Source: Roseovarius lutimaris (GTDB taxonomy: Bacteria > Pseudomonadota > Alphaproteobacteria > Rhodobacterales > Rhodobacteraceae). Taken from it: a stretch of DNA of 55,549 nt. Shown one piece after another: positions 1 through 6,629 of this stretch. Where the stretch lies: contig NZ_FOVP01000022.1 in NCBI RefSeq assembly GCF_900115165.1, positions 1-55,549 on the forward strand. The letters are read 5' to 3'. The notes under the pieces are model-generated. The model did no database searches and was not told the DNA's origin. It saw nothing but the letters and a program-made list of their open reading frames with translations. Numbering within the stretch: the first letter of the stretch is position 1; each line of letters starts with the position of its first letter. Position numbers and translations under genes: made by a program.

Positions 1-260
1 AAAAAATCCCGTTCCACAACAAGCTGGCCGATCTTGGAATGCAGTTTGTCGACATCAGCGGCACTAACCCGTTCAGGCGCTGAACCTTGGCGCGTAAAGG
101 CCGCCGCCATGTTTTCTATCGCCGCGCGTTTCCACGTCCCAATCTGCGTCGGATGCACGCTGTATTTCTTGGACAGCTCGGCAAGCGTCATCTCCTCACG
201 GATCGCTTCAAGAGCAACCTTGGCCTTAAAATCCGGCGAATGGTTCTTTCGTTTCTTCAT
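1..260 (-). CDS. IS3-family transposase OrfA, partial (runs off the left edge)
   Basis: Read on the minus strand from the ATG at 260, the frame stays open to the window edge and begins MKKRKNHSPDFKAKVAL, followed by an AELSKKYSVHPTQIGTWKR-type helix-turn-helix. This is the classic N-terminus of the small OrfA transposase subunit of IS3-family elements, which binds the terminal repeats before OrfB performs strand transfer. Only about 86 residues are inside the window; OrfB would lie to the left. The sequence from 261 to about 330 is the likely terminal region of the element, but the second end is outside, so neither the inverted repeat nor a target duplication can be checked. The stretch 331-454 shows only short unrecognised open frames. 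Confidence 0.85.
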   Translation of the reverse strand, partial: MKKRKNHSPDFKAKVALEAIREEMTLAELSKKYSVHPTQIGTWKRAAIENMAAAFTRQGSAPERVSAADVDKLHSKIGQLVVERDF

Positions 261-454
261 TTTGGATCGTCACTTTCATCATGCGATCCACCTTAACGTC
301 TGGTCCGAATTTCCGCGACCACCTCTATGTACGTGAAATCGATGAACAGGAACTTGATGCGATCCGGCGCAGTCTTCCAGGTCGAACGGAGCCACTGCAT
401 ATCCAATGTGAAGAGGCGGCCTTCTAGGGGCTAATCTGCGTTCCGTTTGCTCCG

Positions 455-1876
455 TTAGCTTTTCAATTGAGGCCGAGGATGTTCCGTTGACGGGTAACTT
501 TGCCGCGCTGGCTGGCGCACAGGCGTCGAAGATCTCACTTCAATGACTTGCAGCATGCGGCTTCCAGCGAGGCCGCGCGCGGTATTTGCGCTTCCATAAT
601 GCTGCTGCGTTCGTGCGCTCTGATGCCCCAGTGCCCCGGCGAGGTCGCGCGCATCCATCTCATGTCCTCCAGCCTTGAAATCCGATGTGAATGAATGCCG
701 GAACACATATGGGGTAAGCTTATGTCGTAGATGAGGGAAGGCGATTTTCCCCAATCGGGTTATAAGCTTGCCCAGACTGACGGTCACTCGCCGATGACGT
801 TCAGATGGCATCAACAGCTCGCCGGACTGCTTATGTGCCACGGCCGGGAGCTTCAGGAAAATGGGCTTCTGATCCAGCTTCCCCATATGATCAAAGAGCC
901 AGATGGCTTCATCAGTTTGACAGCGCACGTCAATCTGGCGCCAGATTTGACCCTTGCCGGGATGGCCATCGATTTCATCAGAAACTTTCGCCCCGGCGAT
1001 TTCAAAATGCAGGCATGGGTGGCCGTCTGTATCCGATGTGTGAATGGCCACGCCTAGATCATCACTGAATTCTGATGGTCGGCACCCCGTCAGCATGAGT
1101 GTTGCAATGCAGGCACGTCGGTGATCATCCAGATGGTCATCCGGCAAGACCGCCGTCGCCCAAAAATGCGATCGCCAATCGTAGTTCGGAAAGGTTTTCG
1201 CTTTGCGTCGTTGATGCCGGTTGAGCGCAAGGAGGGTTGCTTTCTTGGACGCAAGTGTTCGGGACTCGCGATTGGCATCAGCGTCGCCCTCTTCGGAGGA
1301 ACGTTCACGCAGTGCGGTATGATGTGGGTCAGGCGGCACCTGTAACAGGAAGAGGACGGCGCGGTTAAGCTTATCCACCTTCTTAAAACAAAGGCGTTCT
1401 TTGGCACCTTTTATCTGATTGCGCACGTCTTGGTCGAGATTTGGTTTCAGACTTCGAATAAGATGAATTCGGTGATCTTCATTCATTTCATCAGTGATCA
1501 CTTGGCGCCAGTAGACCGGGGACAACTCCAATATATCACGAGCAGCCATTCTTATCAGCGCAGACCGATAGCTCTGCCTACTGTTGGGGCTGGTCCATCT
1601 ATTTGCGTGATCGGTGGAAAGATAGCTGATGAAGGGATCGTGAGACGGATGTTTGCGGGCCAGGGAGGCCGCGCGCTGTTCGTATTTGTGCCAGGTTCCG
1701 GTGTGCACCAAGTCTTCAAAAGAATGGAGAGCATTCGATTGAACAGCCAGATCGTAAGCCTCAATGCTTTGTTCAAAAGTGATCTGCTTGGACACCCAGA
1801 TATGTCTGCCGTCAACATCGGTATCTTGGGGGGCTTTGTCTTGGTCCGTAAATGGGGTGCGATCAATTCGGGTCAT
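455..1876 (-). CDS. Tyrosine-type site-specific recombinase (phage-integrase-like)
   Basis: About 473 residues. The C-terminal half carries the tyrosine recombinase pattern: a first arginine in LTGCRPSEF, a second conserved box PYVFRHSFTSD in which the usual HxxR histidine is replaced by tyrosine, LGHQS, and a candidate nucleophile in TQQHYGS. Such enzymes cut and rejoin DNA through a 3'-phosphotyrosine link. The N-terminal 200 residues are not recognised and may hold a divergent core-binding domain. The start is uncertain: I prefer the ATG at 1876 preceded by GAGATAT, but a GTG at 1972 is also in frame. It follows a small unknown gene (2147-2605) in the same direction. It is unrelated in architecture to the P4-type integrase at 3132-4316, so this edge carries two different integration modules. 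Confidence 0.75.
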   Translation of the reverse strand: MTRIDRTPFTDQDKAPQDTDVDGRHIWVSKQITFEQSIEAYDLAVQSNALHSFEDLVHTGTWHKYEQRAASLARKHPSHDPFISYLSTDHANRWTSPNSRQSYRSALIRMAARDILELSPVYWRQVITDEMNEDHRIHLIRSLKPNLDQDVRNQIKGAKERLCFKKVDKLNRAVLFLLQVPPDPHHTALRERSSEEGDADANRESRTLASKKATLLALNRHQRRKAKTFPNYDWRSHFWATAVLPDDHLDDHRRACIATLMLTGCRPSEFSDDLGVAIHTSDTDGHPCLHFEIAGAKVSDEIDGHPGKGQIWRQIDVRCQTDEAIWLFDHMGKLDQKPIFLKLPAVAHKQSGELLMPSERHRRVTVSLGKLITRLGKIAFPHLRHKLTPYVFRHSFTSDFKAGGHEMDARDLAGALGHQSARTQQHYGSANTARGLAGSRMLQVIEVRSSTPVRQPARQSYPSTEHPRPQLKS

Positions 1877-2146
1877 GTGGGATATCTCGTTGGTTTGAAA
1901 ATGTTGAGAAAACGAAGTGTGAATGAATGAGCATCCTGAAAATGGAATCGCCGCGCTGTCCGTAGTGATCACCCTGACTACAGGGGTGAGGACGGCTAAT
2001 TTGCAGCTCTGAAATGCCCTCGGCCTCGCTACCTGATCGCGCCAAAAGTCGGATGCGCAGGTAACGGTCGGCTCGCATGCCGACGCAGAATTGTGGAAAA
2101 TGGTAACGTTTTTGTTGAGGTTTCGAAGACGATAAAACCATGCGCT

Positions 2147-2605
2147 TCAGCCTTCAGGTCGCAGGGTTTCGAGAACGCATATCCAAGGATTGAAGCCATG
2201 TGCAGTGTAATGGGGCAGCACAGTCATCACCAGCTGTGTTGCGCCGAGGTCCATCACTCCTTTTAGGCACGCACGTTCATTTTTGGGATTGTGCTCAAAG
2301 AGATCGAATGGACCTTGATTCAAAGAAAACCGTAGACCTTGGATCGTTGCCATATATCGGTGTCGGATGTTCTCTTGGTCAACTTCGCGCGCTTCCATCT
2401 TCAGACGAATGGTCAGATTGCGTTGATGGCCGTCAAGGATCAGGTCGCAAATGTAGGTCGGTATTTTTGTGCCCGCGAGTCTCTGAAAATCACCGGCGTA
2501 AGCGGGCCTTCGCACCCCTGCCAACGCAAGCCCTGCGAAGGCCTGCCTTGCCTGTTCCCTCGATCTACGTCGCAAATCATGGACGTCGCCCGGTGTGAAA
2601 GTCAT
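2147..2605 (-). CDS. Hypothetical protein of the mobile region
   Basis: A 152-residue frame opening at an ATG with a good ribosome-binding site (CGGGAGACAGAT just upstream). I do not recognise a family. The N-terminus is basic and arginine-rich, the middle contains mixed charged and aliphatic sequence suggesting a small soluble domain, and no signal peptide or membrane segment is evident. It is co-oriented with the recombinase that starts about 270 bases downstream and could be an accessory factor of that element, but only position supports this. The 296 bases upstream (2606-2901) contain no convincing gene. Confidence 0.5.
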   Translation of the reverse strand: MTFTPGDVHDLRRRSREQARQAFAGLALAGVRRPAYAGDFQRLAGTKIPTYICDLILDGHQRNLTIRLKMEAREVDQENIRHRYMATIQGLRFSLNQGPFDLFEHNPKNERACLKGVMDLGATQLVMTVLPHYTAHGFNPWICVLETLRPEG

Positions 2606-2901
2606 ATCTGTCTCCCGTCATTGGGGAAGACATGGGCTGCGCATCTTTTCTAAAAGTTAAAGGGAGACAATTCGACAAGAAAATCTTCTTGGGAAGAGAG
2701 CACAAAGCCCTACATCTGCGCCTTCGGCGCCAAGAGGACCTTACTGGTATCAAAATTGAAATGGCCTTCGGCACGCGTCGCGACCAAAAATCAGAAGACG
2801 GCGGCACCATTAAAGATGATATGATGCAGAAATTCTGGGCCACAGAAATGTGTTGCCCAGAAAAATTATCAAGAATGTATTGATGAAAGGCCAGCGCCCG
2901 C

Positions 2902-3081
2902 TCAAAGCTCAGCGCGGCTATCCATCCAGCCCGAGATCGCACTCGCCCGCCAGCCAATCAACCGCTCTGTCAGCTTGACGGGCGCCGGAAATGTCCCGGC
3001 ATTCACGTGGCGATAAATCGTTGATCGGCTCAAACCCGTCAGTTGCTCAACATCCTTGCGTCTTAAAATCCTGTCACTCAT
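2902..3081 (-). CDS. AlpA-family phage/island transcriptional regulator
   Basis: A 59-residue protein opening MSDRILRRKDVEQLTGLSRS. It has the AlpA pattern throughout: an R-x-x-DVxxLTGLSRSTIYRHV winged-helix start, then FPAPVKL and an IGWRASAISGWM tail. AlpA proteins are small MerR-like or excisionase-like DNA-binding proteins; E. coli AlpA activates the integrase gene of a cryptic P4-like prophage, and others act as excisionases. The start has a ribosome-binding site GAGGAT about 7 bases upstream. The gene lies just downstream of the P4-type integrase, 50 bases from its stop and in the same direction, which is a standard pairing. Its start codon lies within a perfect inverted repeat (3080-3115), suggesting that it controls its own transcription. 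Confidence 0.85.
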   Translation of the reverse strand: MSDRILRRKDVEQLTGLSRSTIYRHVNAGTFPAPVKLTERLIGWRASAISGWMDSRAEL

Positions 3082-3115
3082 GAAAACATCCTCATTTTTA
3101 TGTTTATGTTTTCAT
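3080..3115. promoter_or_regulatory. Perfect 10-bp inverted repeat over the alpA start codon (candidate operator)
   Basis: ATGAAAACAT at 3080-3089 and its exact reverse complement ATGTTTTCAT at 3106-3115 are separated by 16 bases, so half-sites are offset by 26 bp. One arm covers the first bases of the AlpA gene; the other sits in the 50-base gap to the integrase stop. A dimeric regulator bound here would block alpA expression. Autoregulation by AlpA is inference. Confidence 0.6.
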
Positions 3116-3131
3116 ATTAACAGCCAACTAT

Positions 3132-4316
3132 TTAAGCAGCGTTTACGATTTGTTCAGACCTTCCGATTACATGACTTGACCACATGCGCATGTAAACGGA
3201 CCGCTTCATCAGGTAATCTGTTCGGTTATATGCATACTCAACCTCATCATGTTTGAAGTGGCCAATGCAGGCTTCTGCAACTTCCTGCGCGCAATCGGTT
3301 TGCTCCGATAACCAAGTGCGCAGAGAAGACCGAAAACCGTGCGGTCGGGCCGTAATCTGTTTGTTGACCAGGAAATTCCGCATCGCCATTTTATCCAAAC
3401 TTCCTCCCCGCGCATTGGGAAAGAGATAGCCGTTTCTTTCGACCTTTTTGGCAAGATCAATGACATGCAGTGCCTCCTCGCAGAGTGGAACGCGGAAGCC
3501 AGCTGTATTTGTAACCCGCCCTTTGACAAATAGGGGCGGGATCGTCCATGTCTCGCCATCGATCTGCTCAAACCGCATGTTGTTGATCGAGTCTGAGCGT
3601 ACTCCAGTCAAAATCAGCATCCGCAAGGCAAGCTGGCTTGGGTCCAAGCCATCAAGCGTTGCATAGAATGCTGGCACCTCTTGCCACTTCATGGCCTCGA
3701 TCCGTTTCGCTGGCTTGTTATTCTTGCCCAAAAGGATGCGCGCCTTTGAAATGGCGCTCATATCTACCATGAACCCGGCAGCTACAGCATACTCGAACAC
3801 CGTGGTCAGGCGCGACAGTGCCTTTCTGGCGGTCTCATTCTTTTCATGCCAAATGGGTGCCAAGGCTGTCTTGATGTCGCCTTGATCAATCTTGACGATG
3901 GGCATCTTGCCAAGCGTGGGCAAAATGTGAAGTTGTAGCGGGCTGTACCAGCGACCGTCACCGCCATTACGCTTCAGCTGTTTTCTGTGTGCTGCAAAGG
4001 TGGCTTCCGCAAGATATGTCAGGCGCCCCTCCTTGCGATCGGATTGCTGCCGTTCCAGTTTGCGTGCCTTGATCGGGTCTTCACCCTCTTGGACTTGTTT
4101 GCGGGCGCGATCTGCGGCCTGCCGCGCCTCTGCAAGGCCAACTTTGGAAAGCGGGCCCAAGCCCATCTCACGCTGGCGCCCCCAAAGATTGAACCTGAAG
4201 AGCCATTGGGCTCCGCCATCAGCTCGCTTGTAGAGCCACAGCCCCCTGCCGTCACAATGCTTTCCCACCGGTAGAGCTTTCACCCCAGCCACAGTAAATG
4301 CGTTCGATTTTGCCAT
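3132..4316 (-). CDS. P4-type tyrosine integrase (DUF4102 arm-binding plus catalytic domain)
   Basis: 394 residues, the usual length of P4-like island integrases. The N-terminus (about 1-90) matches the arm-binding domain, with KALPVGKHCDGRGLWL and GLGPLSKVGLAEARQAA. The catalytic part shows the first arginine in LTGVRSDSINNMRF, the HGFRSSLRTW box, an IGHF box and a candidate nucleophilic tyrosine in EYAYNRTDY. The start at 4316 is chosen for its AAAGGAGATAT ribosome-binding site; a longer frame upstream lacks one. Together with AlpA it forms the core of an integrated element extending leftwards. No tRNA gene or duplicated attachment site is visible next to it, so the att sequence is undefined. 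The island boundary probably lies near 4440-4500, where typical chromosomal intergenic sequence begins. Confidence 0.9.
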   Translation of the reverse strand: MAKSNAFTVAGVKALPVGKHCDGRGLWLYKRADGGAQWLFRFNLWGRQREMGLGPLSKVGLAEARQAADRARKQVQEGEDPIKARKLERQQSDRKEGRLTYLAEATFAAHRKQLKRNGGDGRWYSPLQLHILPTLGKMPIVKIDQGDIKTALAPIWHEKNETARKALSRLTTVFEYAVAAGFMVDMSAISKARILLGKNNKPAKRIEAMKWQEVPAFYATLDGLDPSQLALRMLILTGVRSDSINNMRFEQIDGETWTIPPLFVKGRVTNTAGFRVPLCEEALHVIDLAKKVERNGYLFPNARGGSLDKMAMRNFLVNKQITARPHGFRSSLRTWLSEQTDCAQEVAEACIGHFKHDEVEYAYNRTDYLMKRSVYMRMWSSHVIGRSEQIVNAA

Positions 4317-4468
4317 TGATATATCTCCTTTATTATCTACGATCTCAATTGACACTGCCCGGAATTTCCCGGAACACTGTGACACCTTAAACCGCTGACA
4401 TTTAAAGAACTTTAAAGCGGATTGAGACGTCTTGAGAACGCATGACACAAGGAGGATATCCCCCGCGC

Positions 4469-4493
4469 GGGAGTATTTTGGGAAAGATGAAAG
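4469..4493 (+). repeat. GGAGTATTT...GGAAAGATGAAAG intergenic repeat, copy 1
   Basis: A copy of a short repeat found at four places in this window (also 14474, 27305 and 41131). Here it is enclosed by seven-base complementary arms CCCCCGC (4460-4466) and GCGGGGG (4495-4501). It lies between the divergent integrase and XRE-cupin genes. Confidence 0.8.
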
Positions 4494-4501
4494 TGCGGGG
4501 G

Positions 4502-4567
4502 TGTGAAATTTTGGTTGATTATTTCACAGAATCGGCGCAGCGTGAAATTAGTTGGAATTTTTTCACG
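4502..4567. promoter_or_regulatory. Two operator-like palindromes of identical geometry upstream of the XRE-cupin gene
   Basis: First palindrome: TGTGAAAT at 4502-4509 and ATTTCACA at 4521-4528. Second: CGTGAAA at 4541-4547 and TTTCACG at 4561-4567. In both the TGAAA and TTTCA half-sites are offset by 18 bp, and the two palindromes are 39 bp apart. The pair ends 11 bases before the chosen start codon of the regulator, a typical position for autoregulation by an XRE-type protein. Confidence 0.7.
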
Positions 4568-4578
4568 ATCCGGTGACC

Positions 4579-5151
4579 ATGCATCAAAGCGATATCAGAC
4601 AGGCACAAAGCCTTGGCGCCGATCTGCGGGCGCTGCGCAAGGCGCGCGGGCTGACGCTGAGCGACCTCGCCGACAGGCTTGATCGTTCGGTGGGCTGGCT
4701 GAGCCAGGTGGAGCGCGATCTGTCCGAGCCTTCGATCAGCGATCTGCGCCAGATTGCAAAGGTGCTTGGCGTGCCGATGTCGCTTTTGTTCAGCCATGCG
4801 AGCGCGCCCGCCGAAGAACAGGGATATGTCGTGCGCGCGGGCGCGCGCCGTCCGATGGGGGCCGACGAAGAGGGGCTGGTCGAGGAATTGTTGTCGCCCG
4901 ATCTGACCGATGACTTTGAGGTCATCCATTCGACCTTTCGCCCCCGCTCGAAAATGCAGAGTCCGGCGCAGCGCCCGACCCAGGAGGTCGGTTATATCAT
5001 CTCGGGGCAGCTTGAGCTTGCGATTGCAGATCGCCGCTTTAGCCTCGGCCCTGGCGACAGTTTCCGCTTTCGTGGCGAGCCCTATGCCTGGGCCAACCCT
5101 TATGATGAACCGGTTGTGGCGATCTGGGTGATCGCCCCGCCGGTCTATTGA
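4579..5151 (+). CDS. XRE-family regulator with C-terminal cupin domain
   Basis: 190 residues. Residues about 12-68 form a HTH_3 domain (LRALRKARGLTLSDLADRL, then VGWLSQVERDLSEPSISDL), and about 115-185 form a cupin_2 barrel (EVGYIISGQLEL, LGPGDSFRFRGEPYAWANP). In this class the HTH binds an operator and the cupin senses a small metabolite; many members control amino-acid, polyamine or osmolyte catabolism. The ATG at 4579 is preferred over an in-frame TTG at 4552 that would overlap the operator. The gene heads the same-strand cluster of methyl-transfer and export genes, which it is likely to regulate; that is inference from position and from the double palindrome upstream. Confidence 0.85.
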   Translation: MHQSDIRQAQSLGADLRALRKARGLTLSDLADRLDRSVGWLSQVERDLSEPSISDLRQIAKVLGVPMSLLFSHASAPAEEQGYVVRAGARRPMGADEEGLVEELLSPDLTDDFEVIHSTFRPRSKMQSPAQRPTQEVGYIISGQLELAIADRRFSLGPGDSFRFRGEPYAWANPYDEPVVAIWVIAPPVY

Positions 5152-5163
5152 GGGGGGGGCGTC

Positions 5164-5625
5164 ATGCGTTTTAGCGTAAAAGGCTTCAGTTGGTTTGCCT
5201 TTGTTTTCCTGGTGTTTTGGGCCTTTGGAATGACGACTGGCTTGGCGAGTAGTGCTTGTAGAAATGGGTTGAGTACACCTTTGAAAACAGCGCGAGCCTG
5301 CGCCATTAGCCTTACGGGGCTAAAACTGATTCGTGTCGTCGAGAACCAGAAGCCATCGGATGGGTTGCTCTACCTCTCGGCAGTGATAGCGCGATGGCAA
5401 AACGGGAACACGAAAGGTGCGGAAAAATATCTTGTTCTGGCATATGACCGTGGGCGCCTGAGCCGACATGACATAACGCTGGTCTCTGGTCATCGCGTTC
5501 CCGAAGGGCTGTTTGACGTGATGGCGCGGATTGAACAACCGGATGTTCCCGCACCGTTGAGTGAGATGTGGTGGAACGTGGTCCAAGAGCGCGATCCGGC
5601 GTTCATTCATGAGGTGGGCGGATGA
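5164..5625 (+). CDS. Secreted hypothetical protein
   Basis: 153 residues beginning with a basic and hydrophobic signal-like segment (residues about 1-30, ending near GLASSA). The mature part has cysteines at about 32 and 46 and resembles a short helical-repeat region (LYLSAVIARWQNGNTKGAEKYL). I do not recognise the family. It is 12 bases after the XRE-cupin regulator, and its stop overlaps the ATG of the following LysE gene (ATGA), so it is probably cotranscribed. Base composition in its first half is lower in G+C than in its neighbours. Confidence 0.6.
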   Translation: MRFSVKGFSWFAFVFLVFWAFGMTTGLASSACRNGLSTPLKTARACAISLTGLKLIRVVENQKPSDGLLYLSAVIARWQNGNTKGAEKYLVLAYDRGRLSRHDITLVSGHRVPEGLFDVMARIEQPDVPAPLSEMWWNVVQERDPAFIHEVGG

Positions 5626-6242
5626 ACTGGGAAAGCTGGACGGTTTTCGCGCTGTTCTGGGCGGTGTTTGTCACCACGCCGGGGCCGAATGCGGTGAATT
5701 GCATCACCAATGGCATGACCATCGGATTTCGCCGCGCCCTTTGGGGGGTGTTGGCGATCCTGACGCAGGCGGTGCTGTTCCTGTCGCTTTCGGCGGCGGG
5801 GATAACCGCGCTTATCGTGGCCTCGCCCGAGGCGTTTCATCTGGCCAAACTGGCAGGCGCAGGGGTGCTGATCTATCTTGGCGTTCGCGGCTGGATCAAC
5901 GCGAGGCGGCCTGTCAGGGCCGATGAGCGCCCCGGCGGATCGGTCTATTGGCGCGCCTTTGCGATTGCCACGATCAACCCCAAATCGGTGGCCGGATATC
6001 TTGCCGCCTTCAGCCAGTTCGTGCAGACCGATGTGCCGATCGCAAGCCAGATGTGGGTGATTTTCCCCACTGCGCTTACGCTGACCTGCCTGAGCTATGT
6101 CACCTACACCGCGCTTGGCGCCGGAATTGGCCGGGCCGCCCTTGGCGCGGTGTTCAACGTCTGGCTGCGCCGCGCGCTTGCGGGGTGTTTCATCCTCTAC
6201 GGCGTCCTTCTTGGCAGCGCCGCCACACCGGGGAGAGTGTAG
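5622..6242 (+). CDS. LysE/RhtB-family exporter (first copy)
   Basis: 206 residues with about six hydrophobic segments and the family start pattern: a hydrophobic first segment, then TTPGPNAVNCITNGMTIGFRRALWG. LysE/RhtB proteins are inner-membrane exporters of amino acids and related compounds. The ATG overlaps the preceding stop, and the stop is directly followed by the ATG of the GFA-family gene, so translation is tightly coupled. A second, distinct LysE-type gene lies at 9074-9700 in the same cluster. The substrate cannot be read from sequence; an intermediate or product of the neighbouring enzymes is plausible. Confidence 0.85.
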   Translation: MNWESWTVFALFWAVFVTTPGPNAVNCITNGMTIGFRRALWGVLAILTQAVLFLSLSAAGITALIVASPEAFHLAKLAGAGVLIYLGVRGWINARRPVRADERPGGSVYWRAFAIATINPKSVAGYLAAFSQFVQTDVPIASQMWVIFPTALTLTCLSYVTYTALGAGIGRAALGAVFNVWLRRALAGCFILYGVLLGSAATPGRV

Positions 6243-6614
6243 ATGCACCAGGGATCATGCCTTTGCGGGGCTGTCCGCTTTGCCATGAATGCAGCCCCCA
6301 AGGGCCCGTCGATCTGCCATTGCGGGCAATGTCGCAAGCAATCGGGGCATCTGTGGGCCTCGGCTTATGTGGCCATGGCGGATTTGAGTATTTCAGGAAT
6401 GGTGAAATGGTATGCGGCGAGCGCGACGGCCAAGCGCGGTTTTTGCCCCAAATGCGGCGCGTTCCTGTTCTGGAAGGCGCACGCCGAGGACACGATAAGC
6501 TTTGCCCTTGGCGCGCTGGACGGGCCAACCGGGATCACACTGGAGAAGCACATCTTTGTCGCCGACAAGGGCGATTATTACGACATCGCGGACGGGCTGC
6601 CGCAGAAAGACTGA
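6243..6614 (+). CDS. GFA-family (glutathione-dependent formaldehyde-activating-like) zinc protein
   Basis: 123 residues with the GFA/CENP-V fold signature: CLCGAVRF near the N-terminus, CHCGQCRKQSG and CPKCG, which supply the cysteine ligands for two zinc sites. The founding member was reported to speed formation of S-hydroxymethylglutathione from formaldehyde; most homologues are uncharacterised and the catalytic role has been disputed. Its position between an exporter and a dimethylglycine-dehydrogenase-like enzyme, which can release formaldehyde when folate is short, makes a role in handling formaldehyde attractive but unproven. It starts immediately after the LysE stop. Confidence 0.85.
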   Translation: MHQGSCLCGAVRFAMNAAPKGPSICHCGQCRKQSGHLWASAYVAMADLSISGMVKWYAASATAKRGFCPKCGAFLFWKAHAEDTISFALGALDGPTGITLEKHIFVADKGDYYDIADGLPQKD

Positions 6615-6629
6615 CAGGGAGAGAGACGA

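Noticed and set aside
331..430. Short open frames beside the IS3 end, for example one containing FLFIDFTYIEVV
   Set aside because: Both strands are open for similar lengths, no start signal is visible and no family is recognised.
2632..2883. Plus-strand open frame of 83 codons in the mobile region
   Set aside because: Composition and residue pattern do not look like a protein, there is no ribosome-binding site, and it ends antisense to the region just before the AlpA gene.
4440..4500. Possible integrase attachment site next to the P4-type integrase
   Set aside because: No tRNA 3' end and no duplicated core sequence could be seen inside the window, so an att site cannot be claimed.
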